From an uncultured Neisseria sp. (GTDB lineage Bacteria; Pseudomonadota; Gammaproteobacteria; Burkholderiales; Neisseriaceae): a stretch of DNA of 5,450 nt. The notes under the pieces are model-generated. The model was not told where the DNA came from, did not search any database, and saw only the letters and a list, made by a program, of their open reading frames with translations. Where the stretch lies: the NCBI GenBank assembly GCA_927911515.1, contig CAKMQH010000067.1, forward strand, positions 1 through 5,450, given 5' to 3'. A program made the translations under genes and the position numbers. Positions 1 through 5,450 of this stretch are shown one piece after another (position 1 is the first letter of the stretch; each line of letters starts with the position of its first letter).

Positions 1-26
1 TACTGGTTGAAAGTTAATCCACTATA
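1..26. repeat. Terminal part of a Correia element (CREE), cut by window edge
   Basis: The first 26 bases end in GTTAATCCACTATA, the terminal inverted repeat of Neisseria Correia elements, preceded by TACTGGTT, which resembles the subterminal Correia sequence. The same end is found in the small element at 1624-1693. Only one terminus is present; the rest lies outside the window. Correia elements are MITE-like, insert at TA and can carry promoter elements or RNase III sites in their ends. Whether this copy affects ubiM, about 250 bases away, cannot be seen. Confidence 0.75.
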
Positions 27-171
27 AAAGAAAAGCAAATCCATATAGCCGCTACTTACTGATTTTTAAACACTTCATAATACGCAACACATTATCGCCA
101 TTGACTTACATTAAGCTCAGCGTAAAAAATCATTCACAATATAAATCTTTGAATTACTCAATCGATACTTT

Positions 172-180
172 TGCTATAAT
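172..180 (+). promoter_or_regulatory. Extended -10 promoter, probably for ubiM
   Basis: TGCTATAAT is a perfect extended -10 element (TG, one base, consensus TATAAT at 175-180). There is no good -35 box at 16-18 bp; TTGAAT at 149-154 has a 20-bp gap. Extended -10 promoters often work without one. Predicted transcription start is near 187, giving a leader of about 90 bases that includes the DUS at 231-242. The surrounding 27-230 is AT-rich and holds no gene that I can see. Confidence 0.55.
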
Positions 181-230
181 CAATTACTCAATGCAGATTA
201 CCCTTATCTCATTCAAACACAGTAAACTTA

Positions 231-242
231 AGGTCGTCTGAA
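231..242 (+). other. DNA uptake sequence (AGGTCGTCTGAA dialect)
   Basis: Perfect 12-mer of the uptake sequence variant reported for N. mucosa-like commensals. It is a single copy in the ubiM leader without an inverted partner, so it is not a terminator. It marks the DNA for uptake during natural transformation. Confidence 0.85.
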
Positions 243-276
243 ATTATCCGTACCCCTTTAACAAAAAGGATGCCTC

Positions 277-1460
277 ATGAGCTTACACAGCGATATTCTT
301 GTCGTCGGCGCAGGACCTGCCGGATTGAGTTTTGCCGCAGAACTGGCCGGTAGCGGTTTAAAAATCACCCTGATTGAAAAAAGCCCTTTAGAAATTTTAC
401 AAAATCCACCTTATGACGGGCGTGAAATCGCGTTGACCCACCTGTCCCGCGAAATTATGCAACGCTTGGGCATGTGGGATTTGATTCCGAAAGACGAAAT
501 TTACCCCTTGCGTGACGCAAAAGTCTTGAACGGGCAGTCCGATTACCAACTCCACTTCCCGCAACCGACCCAAGCGCGCGGCGAACCTGCCGACTGCTTA
601 GGTTATCTGATTTCAAACCACAATATCCGCAAAGCCGCTTATGAAGTCGTATCCAAACTGGACAACGTCACTATTCTGACCGGTACGGGCGTCAAAGAAG
701 TCAAAACTTCCGAAAACGAAGCCCAAGTCATCTTGGAAAACGGCGAAGTTTTGAGCGGCCGCCTACTCTTAGCAGCAGATAGCCGCTTCTCCCAAACCCG
801 CCGACAATTGGGCATCTCCTCCGATATGCACGATTACAGCCGCACCATGTTTGTCTGCCGCATGAAGCATACCCTGTCCAACCAGCATACCGCTTACGAA
901 TGCTTCCACTACGGCCGCACCATCGCCCTGCTGCCCTTGGAAGAACATCTGACCAACACAGTCATTACCGTCGATAGCGACAAAGCAGACACCATCAAAA
1001 AATGTCTCCCGAAGAATTGGCTGCCAGCGTCAAAGAGCAGCTCAAAGGCCGTTTGGGCGACATGGAATTGGTCAGCACCATTCACAACTATCCCTTGGTC
1101 GGCATGATTGCCCAACGTTTCTACGGCAAACGCAGCGCCTTAATCGGCGACGCCGCCGTCGGTATGCACCCCGTTACCGCACACGGTTTCAACTTGGGCT
1201 TATCCAGCGCGGACATCTTGGCAAAACTGGTTCTCGAAGCGGAACAACGCGGCCAAGACATCGGCGCCGCCAGCCTTCTGGAAAAATACAGCACCAAGCA
1301 TATGCTCCATGCCCAGCCGATTTACCACGGCACCAATATGCTGCTCAAACTCTTTACCAATGAAACCGCGCCCGCCAAAATCCTGCGCGGCTTGGTATTG
1401 CGCGCCAGCAACAACTTCCCGCCGCTGAAAAAACTGATTACCAAACAACTGACCGGCTAA
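277..1460 (+). pseudogene. ubiM: UbiM-type FAD-dependent ubiquinone ring hydroxylase, one frameshift
   Basis: Class A flavin monooxygenase of the UbiH/UbiF/VisC/COQ6 family; the closest match I recognise is neisserial UbiM, which hydroxylates the ring of ubiquinone-8 precursors at the membrane. The N-terminus has the FAD-binding GAGPAG (residues 11-16) with Glu34 ending the second strand. LLAADSR near 164-170 corresponds to the DG motif. After the break, ALIGDAAVGMHP (GD at about 291-292) and the following helix form the second FAD/ribityl site. The start is set by AAGGA at 266-270, six bases before ATG. As sequenced, the frame breaks in the A6 run at 997-1002: codons up to Lys242 are native, then 34 unrelated residues run to a stop at 1107. 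The native frame continues from ATG at 1002. One added A restores 394 aa. Family assignment is firm, the UbiM name less so; whether the break is real is unknown. Confidence 0.85.
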
Positions 1461-1476
1461 TCCGTTTAAACACATC

Positions 1477-1511
1477 AAAAGGTCTCTGAAACATTTTTCA
1501 GACGACCTTTT
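1477..1511 (+). terminator. DUS-pair hairpin terminator after ubiM
   Basis: An inverted pair of uptake sequences starts 16 bases after the ubiM stop. The right arm (1496-1511) contains an intact reverse DUS at 1497-1508 and ends in TTTT. The left arm (1477-1491) reads AAAAGGTCTCTGAAA and lacks the G of the DUS core, which leaves a bulge. Such DUS pairs commonly serve as Rho-independent terminators in Neisseria. It suggests that ubiM and glnE are separate transcripts. Confidence 0.8.
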
Positions 1512-1596
1512 GACTATACTTTTTGACTATCAGGAACAAATCACAAACTTCCCATATCAGCAAACAAACCCGCTTATCAGCCTTACGCTTTGCTGT

Positions 1597-1608
1597 TTCA
1601 GACGACCT
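1597..1608 (-). other. DNA uptake sequence (AGGTCGTCTGAA dialect)
   Basis: Perfect reverse-complement copy (TTCAGACGACCT) in the ubiM-glnE spacer, with no inverted partner close enough to form a terminator. It lies just upstream of the candidate glnE promoter and the small Correia element. Confidence 0.85.
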
Positions 1609-1615
1609 CCAAGAT

Positions 1616-1624
1616 TGCTATGAT
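1616..1624 (+). promoter_or_regulatory. Possible extended -10 promoter for glnE at the Correia boundary
   Basis: TGCTATGAT is a TG-extended -10 (TATGAT, five of six consensus bases) whose last base is the first base of the Correia element, so insertion may have completed or altered it. No convincing -35 box lies 16-18 bases upstream. If used, the glnE mRNA would start near 1631 and carry most of the Correia hairpin in its leader. This is a motif call only. Confidence 0.35.
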
Positions 1625-1693
1625 ATAGTGGATTAACTTTAAACCGGTACGGCGTTGCCTCGCCTTGTCCTAATTTAAAGTTAATCCACCATA
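1624..1693. repeat. 70-bp internally deleted Correia element (CREE)
   Basis: The ends TATAGTGGATTAACTTTAAA (1624-1643) and its inverse at 1674-1693 form a 20-bp inverted repeat with a single mismatch. The core reads CCGGTACGGCGTTGCC, TCGCCTTG, TCCTAA, matching both flanks of a typical Correia core but lacking its middle. The typical element is about 105 or 155 bp, so this is a short derivative. It ends 34 bases before the glnE start codon and would fold into a long hairpin in a leader transcript. Correia hairpins in mRNA are known RNase III substrates, so an effect on glnE expression is plausible but not shown. Confidence 0.85.
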
Positions 1694-2723
1694 CCATTCC
1701 CCCTCATCCTTCCAAACGGAATCCAAAATGTCCGACAACCGCCTCGACACCGCCCGCCGCCATTCCCTGTTCCTTGCCCGCCAGCTCGATAACGGCAAAC
1801 TCAAGCCCGAAATTTTCCTGCCCATGCTGGACAAGGTGTTGACCGAAGCGGATTTCCAAGCCTTTGCCGACTGGGACAAAATCCGCACGGAAGAAAACGA
1901 GGAAGAATTGGCGCGGCAGTTGCGCGAGTTGCGCCGTTATGTCGTGTCGCAGATTATCGTGCGCGATATAAACCGCATCAGCGATTTGAACGAAGTTACC
2001 CGCACGATTACGCTGTTTGCCGATTTTGCCGTCAATACCGCGCTGGATTTCGCCTACGCCTATTATCGGGACATGTACGGCACGCCGATCGGGCGTTATA
2101 CCAAATCGCCGCAGCATTTGAGCGTGGTGGCGATGGGCAAGGCGGGCGGCTATGAGTTGAACGTGTCTTCCGACATCGATTTGATTTTCGTCTATCCCGA
2201 ATCGGGCGACACCGACGGCAGGCGCGAACGGGGCAATCAGGAATTTTTCACCAAAGTCGGGCAGAAACTGATTGCGCTGCTGAACGACATTACCGCCGAC
2301 GGGCAAGTGTTCCGCGTCGATATGCGGCTGCGGCCGGACGGCGATTCGGGCGCGCTGGTATTGAGCGAAACCGCGCTGGAGCAATACCTGATTACGCAGG
2401 GGCGCGAATGGGAACGCTACGCGTGGTGCAAAGGCCGCGTGGTCACGCCGTATCCGAACGACATCAAATCGCTGGTGCGCCCTTTCGTATTCCGCAAATA
2501 TCTGGATTACAGCGCGTATGAGGCGATGCGCAACCTGCACCGCCAAATCCGCAGCGAAGTCAGCAAAAAAGGCATGGCGGACAACATCAAACTCGGCGCA
2601 GGCGGCATCCGCGAAGTCGAATTTATCGCCCAGATTTTCCAAATGATACGCGGCGGCCAAATGCGCGCACTGCAACTGAAAGGCACGCAGGAAACACTGA
2701 AGAAACTTGCCGAATTGGGCATC

Positions 2724-2735
2724 ATGCCGTCTGAA
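2724..2735 (+). other. Meningococcal/gonococcal-dialect DUS (ATGCCGTCTGAA) inside glnE
   Basis: Perfect AT-DUS 12-mer, in frame, encoding Met-Pro-Ser-Glu near residues 333-336 of GlnE. It differs in dialect from most copies in this window. Confidence 0.8.
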
Positions 2736-2888
2736 AACGTCGAAGCCCTCCTTGCCGCCTACCGCTCCCTGCGCGACGTCGAACACCGCCTGCAATACTG
2801 GGACGACCAGCAAACCCAAACCCTGCCCGCCTCGCCCGAACAGCAACAACTGCTCGCCGAAAGCATGGGTTCGACAGCTACGCCGCCT

Positions 2889-2900
2889 TTCAGACGACCT
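2889..2900 (-). other. DNA uptake sequence at the glnE frameshift
   Basis: Perfect TTCAGACGACCT. In the restored frame it encodes part of Phe-Ser-Asp-Asp-Leu. The second of the two missing glnE bases falls in the T run (2888-2890) that opens this DUS. Confidence 0.85.
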
Positions 2901-3419
2901 CAACGTTCATCGGAACAAGGTCAATCAGTTGTTCAATGAAATTTTGAGCGAACCCGAAGAGCAAACCCCCGACAATAGCGAATGGCAATGGGCATGGCAG
3001 GAAAAGCCTGACGAAGAAGAGCGGCAAGATCGTCTGAAAGAACACGGGTTCGATGCCGAAACCATCGCCGCAAGGCTCGACCAAATCCGGCACGGCCATA
3101 AATACCGCCATCTTTCCGCACACGCCCAGCCGCGTTTTGACGCCATTGTGCCGCTGTTCGTACAGGCGGCGGCCGAGCAAAACAACCCGACCGATACGCT
3201 GATGCGGCTGTTTGACTTCCTCGAAAACATCAGCCGCCGCTCCGCTTATCTCGCCTTCCTCAACGAACATCCGCAAACCCTGGCGCAACTGGCGCAGATT
3301 ATGAGCCAAAGCTCATGGGTGGCGGCGTATCTGAGCAAATATCCGATTCTGCTGGACGAACTCATCAGCGCGCAGCTTTTAGATACCGTGTTCGACTGGC
3401 AAGCCCTCGCCACCGCCCT

Positions 3420-3431
3420 TTCAGACGACCT
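3420..3431 (-). other. DNA uptake sequence inside glnE
   Basis: Perfect TTCAGACGACCT, in frame, encoding Leu-Ser-Asp-Asp-Leu, the same coding solution as the copy at 2889-2900. It falls between the two catalytic halves of GlnE. Confidence 0.85.
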
Positions 3432-3967
3432 CAAAGCCTGCGGCGGCGACACCGAAGCGCAAATGGACACCCTGCGCCGCTTCCAGCACGCCCAAGTCTT
3501 CCGCCTCGCCGTCCAAGACCTCGCCGGACTGTGGACGGTAGAATCCCTCTCCGACCAACTATCCGCCCTCGCCGACACCATCCTCGCCGCCGCCCTGCCG
3601 TGCGCGTGGGCGGACATGCCCAAAAAACACCGCGACACCCCGCAATTCGCCGCCGTCGGCTACGGCAAACTCGGCGGCAAAGAACTCGGCTACGCCTCCG
3701 ATCTCGACCTCGTCTATCTCTACGACGATCCCCATCCCGACGCAGGCGACGTGTACAGCCGCCTCGCGCGCCGCCTGACCAACTGGCTTTCCGCCGCCAC
3801 CGGCGCAGGCAGCCTCTACGAAACCGACCTGCGCCTGCGCCCCAACGGCGACGCCGGCTTCCTCGCCCACAGCATCGCCGCCTTCGAAAAATACCAGCGC
3901 GAAAACGCATGGACATGGGAACACCAGTCCCTCACCCGCGCCCGCTTCATCTGCGGCACACCCGAAA

Positions 3968-3979
3968 TTCAGACGGCCT
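3968..3979 (-). other. AG-DUS dialect copy (AGGCCGTCTGAA) inside glnE
   Basis: TTCAGACGGCCT is the reverse complement of AGGCCGTCTGAA, a third dialect that differs by one base from the main dialect here. It encodes part of Ile-Gln-Thr-Ala-Phe in the adenylylating half. Confidence 0.8.
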
Positions 3980-4429
3980 TCGACCGCATCCGCACCGAAA
4001 TCCTCACCGCCGAACGCAACCAAACCGCCTTGGCAGGCGAAATCATCGAAATGCGCGAAAAAATGTTCCCCATCCATCCGCCGGTTGACAGCAACGTCAA
4101 ATACGCACGCGGCGGCGTGGTCGACGTCGAATTTATCGTCCAATACCTCATCCTTGCCCATGCCCGCCGATATCCGCAACTCCTCGACAACTACGGCAAC
4201 ATCGCCCTCTTAAACATCGCCGCCGACTGCGGTCTCATCGACAAAACCCTCGCCGGACAAAGCCGCACTGCCTACCGCTTCTACCGCCAGCAGCAGCACA
4301 ACACCAAACTGCGCGACGCGGAAAAAACCGAAGTAACCGACGAATTGCTGTCCCACTACGGCAATGTCAGAAAATTGTGGAAGGAAGTGTTTGGGAAGGA
4401 GGCGAAACTCGGATAAAGCGGATGTTACA

Positions 4430-4437
4430 GGGGGGGG
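4430..4437 (+). repeat. G8 homopolymer tract behind glnE
   Basis: Eight consecutive G's begin 14 bases after the glnE stop codon. Poly-G tracts of this length can slip in Neisseria, but this one is neither inside a recognisable gene nor at promoter spacing ahead of one. It is a plain observation without an assigned role. Confidence 0.6.
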
Positions 4438-4492
4438 ATTAAACCATCCACCGCGTAGCGCGTATCCACCCGCGAATCACACCAAACCCGTA

Positions 4493-4563
4493 GCGTGGGC
4501 TTTGCCACGAACCACACCCAAAATTTCAGACGACCTCTTTTACCTGCCATTATCGTGGGCAAA
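4493..4563. repeat. Imperfect intergenic inverted repeat around GTGGGC
   Basis: GCGTGGGCTTTGCCACG at 4493-4509 is a hairpin whose right arm lacks one C of the expected GCCCACG. TCGTGGGCAAA at 4553-4563 is the inverse of TTTGCC(C)ACGA at 4501-4510, again with that C missing. The stretch 4417-4592 otherwise holds only the G8 tract and a DUS at 4525-4536. A short open frame through it has no ribosome site or recognisable protein. Its resemblance to dispersed neisserial intergenic sequence is from memory. Confidence 0.45.
4525..4536 (-). other. DNA uptake sequence (AGGTCGTCTGAA dialect)
   Basis: Perfect TTCAGACGACCT in the spacer behind glnE, between the arms of the imperfect inverted repeat and about 60 bases ahead of the terminator pair. 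Confidence 0.85.
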
Positions 4564-4592
4564 ATCGACGCCACCATCTACGCCATCAAGAC

Positions 4593-4629
4593 AAAAGGTC
4601 GTCTGAAAACACTTTTCAGACGACCTTTT
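4593..4629. terminator. Perfect DUS-pair hairpin, bidirectional terminator
   Basis: Arms 4593-4609 and 4613-4629 pair over 17 bp with a CAC loop. They contain a forward DUS (4596-4607) and a reverse DUS (4615-4626), flanked by four A's and four T's so that either strand ends in a U run. It sits between glnE (+) and the RAYT (-), so it can stop transcription from both sides. It is about 175 bases behind the glnE stop. Confidence 0.85.
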
Positions 4630-4680
4630 GGGCAGGTATCTTTACCCACCGTTTGTCCATAATTAATTTGTAAAATACAT

Positions 4681-4779
4681 GTAGGTCGGATTCTCGAATC
4701 CGACATTTTCAAACATCCCCCTCATCATTAAAAGCAGCAAAAACATGAAATGTTTGTCGGATACAAGTATCCGACCTAC
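4681..4779. repeat. REPIN: two inverted REP palindromes behind the RAYT
   Basis: The left REP is GTAG followed by a palindrome at 4685-4704 (GTCGGATTC, loop TC, GAATCCGAC). The right REP is a palindrome at 4756-4775 (GTCGGATAC, loop AA, GTATCCGAC) followed by CTAC. GTAG on the left and CTAC on the right show that the two are in inverted orientation, the layout of a REPIN. The spacer of about 50 bases includes a small stem AAACAT/ATGTTT at 4741-4755. The right end carries the stop codon of the RAYT. REPINs are mobilised by RAYT proteins elsewhere; the neighbouring RAYT is the obvious partner. Confidence 0.8.
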
Positions 4780-5271
4780 TCATCATATTTAATGCTGAAA
4801 TCCACATTACCTCCACCCCAGTGCTTTGGGTAAATCCCCTGTTTCACATAACGGTGAAAAGTAGAAAACGGCCAATCGGAAACCTGACCAACATAGCCAT
4901 GTTTTACAGGATTAAAAATGTAGATAATTGAAATGATGGGTAAAGTCCGTTTCATCACAAATGGTATGCTCCCAAAACCTTTTTTGCCAAAGCCGACATC
5001 CCCTTCCAATCAAATATTGGCTGTACCGTTTAATTTGCCGCCAACGTTCCGAATAAGCGGCATCATTTTCAGGAAGACGCCAAATCGTATGTAAATGGTC
5101 GGGCATCAGCACCCATGCCTCAATTTCAAACGGATACCGCTCCCGAACCGTCATTACCGCCTGCCGCAAAGCCGAACGCACCGTTTCATCAGTCAGGATT
5201 TTTTGTCGTTTATCAGTAACCACCGTAAAAAAGTAAGTACCGCCCGTTTGATAAAAGCGTCGGTATCGCAT
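4776..5271 (-). pseudogene. REP-associated tyrosine transposase (RAYT, Y1/IS200-like), one frameshift
   Basis: This protein closely resembles E. coli TnpA(REP)/RayT (165 aa): the opening MRYRRFYQTGGTYFFTV, FEIEAWVLMPDHLHTIWRLP with the HUH motif His59-Leu-His61, RFWEHTI, and NPVKHGYVGQVSDWPFSTFHR. By alignment with E. coli Tyr115, the catalytic tyrosine is Tyr116 in HHFNYLH. RAYTs are single-strand DNA endonucleases that act on REP hairpins, and five such palindromes surround this gene. The start at 5271 is chosen because AAGGGA precedes it; an upstream ATG at 5328 lies inside a REP and lacks a ribosome site. The frame is lost after His118 because an A5 run on the + strand (4914-4918) has one base too many; the product would stop after Phe119. 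Removing one base restores 164 aa, ending at 4776. HUH and Tyr survive, but the conserved C-terminal 45 residues are lost. Confidence 0.88.
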
Positions 5272-5275
5272 GAAT

Positions 5276-5282
5276 TCCCTTT
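5276..5282 (-). promoter_or_regulatory. Ribosome binding site that fixes the RAYT start
   Basis: On the minus strand AAAGGGA lies 4 bases before the ATG at 5271-5269, an AG-rich Shine-Dalgarno at usable spacing. It favours this start over the in-frame ATG 57 bases upstream. Confidence 0.65.
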
Positions 5283-5317
5283 TTTCAATTAGATTTTTGT
5301 TTTTCAGAAAGATTTTT

Positions 5318-5341
5318 GTCGGATACAAGTATCCGATCTAC
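5318..5341. repeat. Single REP palindrome upstream of the RAYT
   Basis: GTCGGATAC, loop AA, GTATCCGAT (5318-5337) followed by CTAC. It has the same type and orientation as the REP at 4756-4779, with one change in the outermost pair. It lies about 45 bases before the RAYT start, so the RAYT is bracketed by two near-identical REPs as direct repeats. Confidence 0.8.
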
Positions 5342-5361
5342 GTTGAAACCGAACAATCCAT

Positions 5362-5450
5362 GCAGATCGGATTCTTGAATCCGACATTTCAATCATTCCC
5401 AAATTTTCGCAATGTGTGAAAATCGGTTCTTTTGTCGGATACAAGTATCC
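5362..5450. repeat. Second REPIN, cut by the window edge
   Basis: The left REP is GCAG followed by ATCGGATTC, loop TT, GAATCCGAC (5366-5385). The right REP begins at 5434 with GTCGGATACAAGTATCC and runs off the window. Palindrome starts are 68 bases apart, against 71 in the REPIN at 4681-4779, and the order of subtypes is the same (ATTC type left, ATAC type right). Nothing else is seen in 5272-5450. Confidence 0.75.

Larger units (their letters stand above)
1728..4416 (+). pseudogene. glnE: Bifunctional glutamine synthetase adenylyltransferase/deadenylylase, net -2 frameshift
   Basis: GlnE attaches AMP to, and removes it from, glutamine synthetase under PII (GlnB) control, turning the enzyme down when nitrogen is plentiful. 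Both nucleotidyltransferase halves are recognisable. The N-terminal deadenylylase half has GKAGGYELNVSSDIDL (metal-binding Asp149 and Asp151), RLRPDG near 200-205 and GGIREVEF near 292-299. The C-terminal adenylylating half has GYGKLGGKELGYASDLDL (Asp659 and Asp661 in the restored protein), RLRPNG near 702-708 and GGVVDVEF near 796. The frame is lost after Gly381; 22 foreign residues then lead to a stop at 2939. The native frame resumes at 2890 (SDDLNVHRNKV) and runs to 4416. Adding one T at 2870-2871 and one in the T run at 2888-2890 restores GFDSYAAFSDDLN and exactly 896 aa, the usual neisserial length. The start has only a weak ACGGA ribosome site. Confidence 0.93.

Noticed and set aside
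101..128. TTGACT with TAAAAA as a second ubiM promoter
   Set aside because: The -10 matches poorly, and the extended -10 at 172-180 is far stronger.
1704..2903. A 399-codon minus-strand open frame opposite the first half of glnE
   Set aside because: It mirrors the GC-rich codons of glnE on the other strand, has no recognisable motif and lies wholly opposite a gene with clear catalytic motifs.
3315..4088. A 257-codon plus-strand frame within glnE
   Set aside because: Its translation is almost entirely Arg, Pro and His, the signature of an out-of-frame reading of glnE.
3559..4179. A 206-codon minus-strand open frame opposite the second half of glnE
   Set aside because: Low-complexity Ala/Gly/Val-rich translation typical of antisense to GC-rich coding DNA; the opposite strand carries the GlnE adenylylation motifs.
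4364..4606. An 80-codon frame overlapping the glnE end and running through the G8 tract
   Set aside because: No ribosome site, no recognisable protein, and it translates intergenic repeats and a DUS; phase variation through the G8 tract is therefore not supported.
5095..5292. A 65-codon plus-strand frame opposite the RAYT
   Set aside because: Antisense shadow of the RAYT, whose protein motifs are clear.
5386..5400. ATTCCC considered as a dRS3 repeat
   Set aside because: The matching GGGAAT arm at the required distance is absent.
4685..5450. Repeated palindromes considered as a CRISPR array
   Set aside because: Spacing is irregular, the units alternate in orientation, and they flank a RAYT; REP/REPIN explains them better.

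Overview
The window comes from a Neisseria, most likely a commensal of the mucosa/sicca/subflava/flavescens kind. Eight perfect copies of the 12-mer AGGTCGTCTGAA (either strand) match the DNA uptake sequence (DUS) dialect described for that group rather than the meningococcal/gonococcal ATGCCGTCTGAA. Correia-type repeat ends, DUS-pair terminators and a REP/RAYT cluster fit the same genus. Species assignment is inference.

Layout: positions 1-26 are the end of a Correia element. An extended -10 promoter and a DUS then lead into ubiM (277-1460, +), a flavin monooxygenase of ubiquinone synthesis, closed by a DUS-pair hairpin terminator. The ubiM-glnE gap holds another DUS and a 70-bp, internally deleted Correia element. 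glnE (1728-4416, +), the bifunctional glutamine synthetase adenylyltransferase/deadenylylase, follows. Behind glnE come a G8 tract, an imperfect inverted repeat, a DUS and a perfect 17-bp DUS-pair terminator. That terminator lies between glnE and a convergent minus-strand RAYT (REP-associated tyrosine transposase, 4776-5271). The RAYT sits among five REP palindromes: one complete REPIN downstream (4681-4779), a single REP upstream (5318-5341) and a second REPIN cut by the window edge (5362-5450).

The most striking property is that all three genes are frameshifted. In each case the family-length protein is restored by changing one base in a short homopolymer run: ubiM lacks one A in an A6 run (394 aa restored), glnE lacks two T's about 20 bp apart (896 aa restored), and the RAYT has one extra base in an A5/T5 run (164 aa restored). 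Two unlinked housekeeping genes and a transposase broken in the same way within 4 kb suggests homopolymer sequencing error more than biological decay, but the sequence alone cannot decide this.

The genes do not form one pathway: ubiM serves respiration, glnE nitrogen control, and the RAYT with its REPs is a genome-resident replicator system. The REPIN-RAYT cluster and the mixture of DUS dialects inside glnE are the most interesting biology. No wholly undescribed system was recognised.
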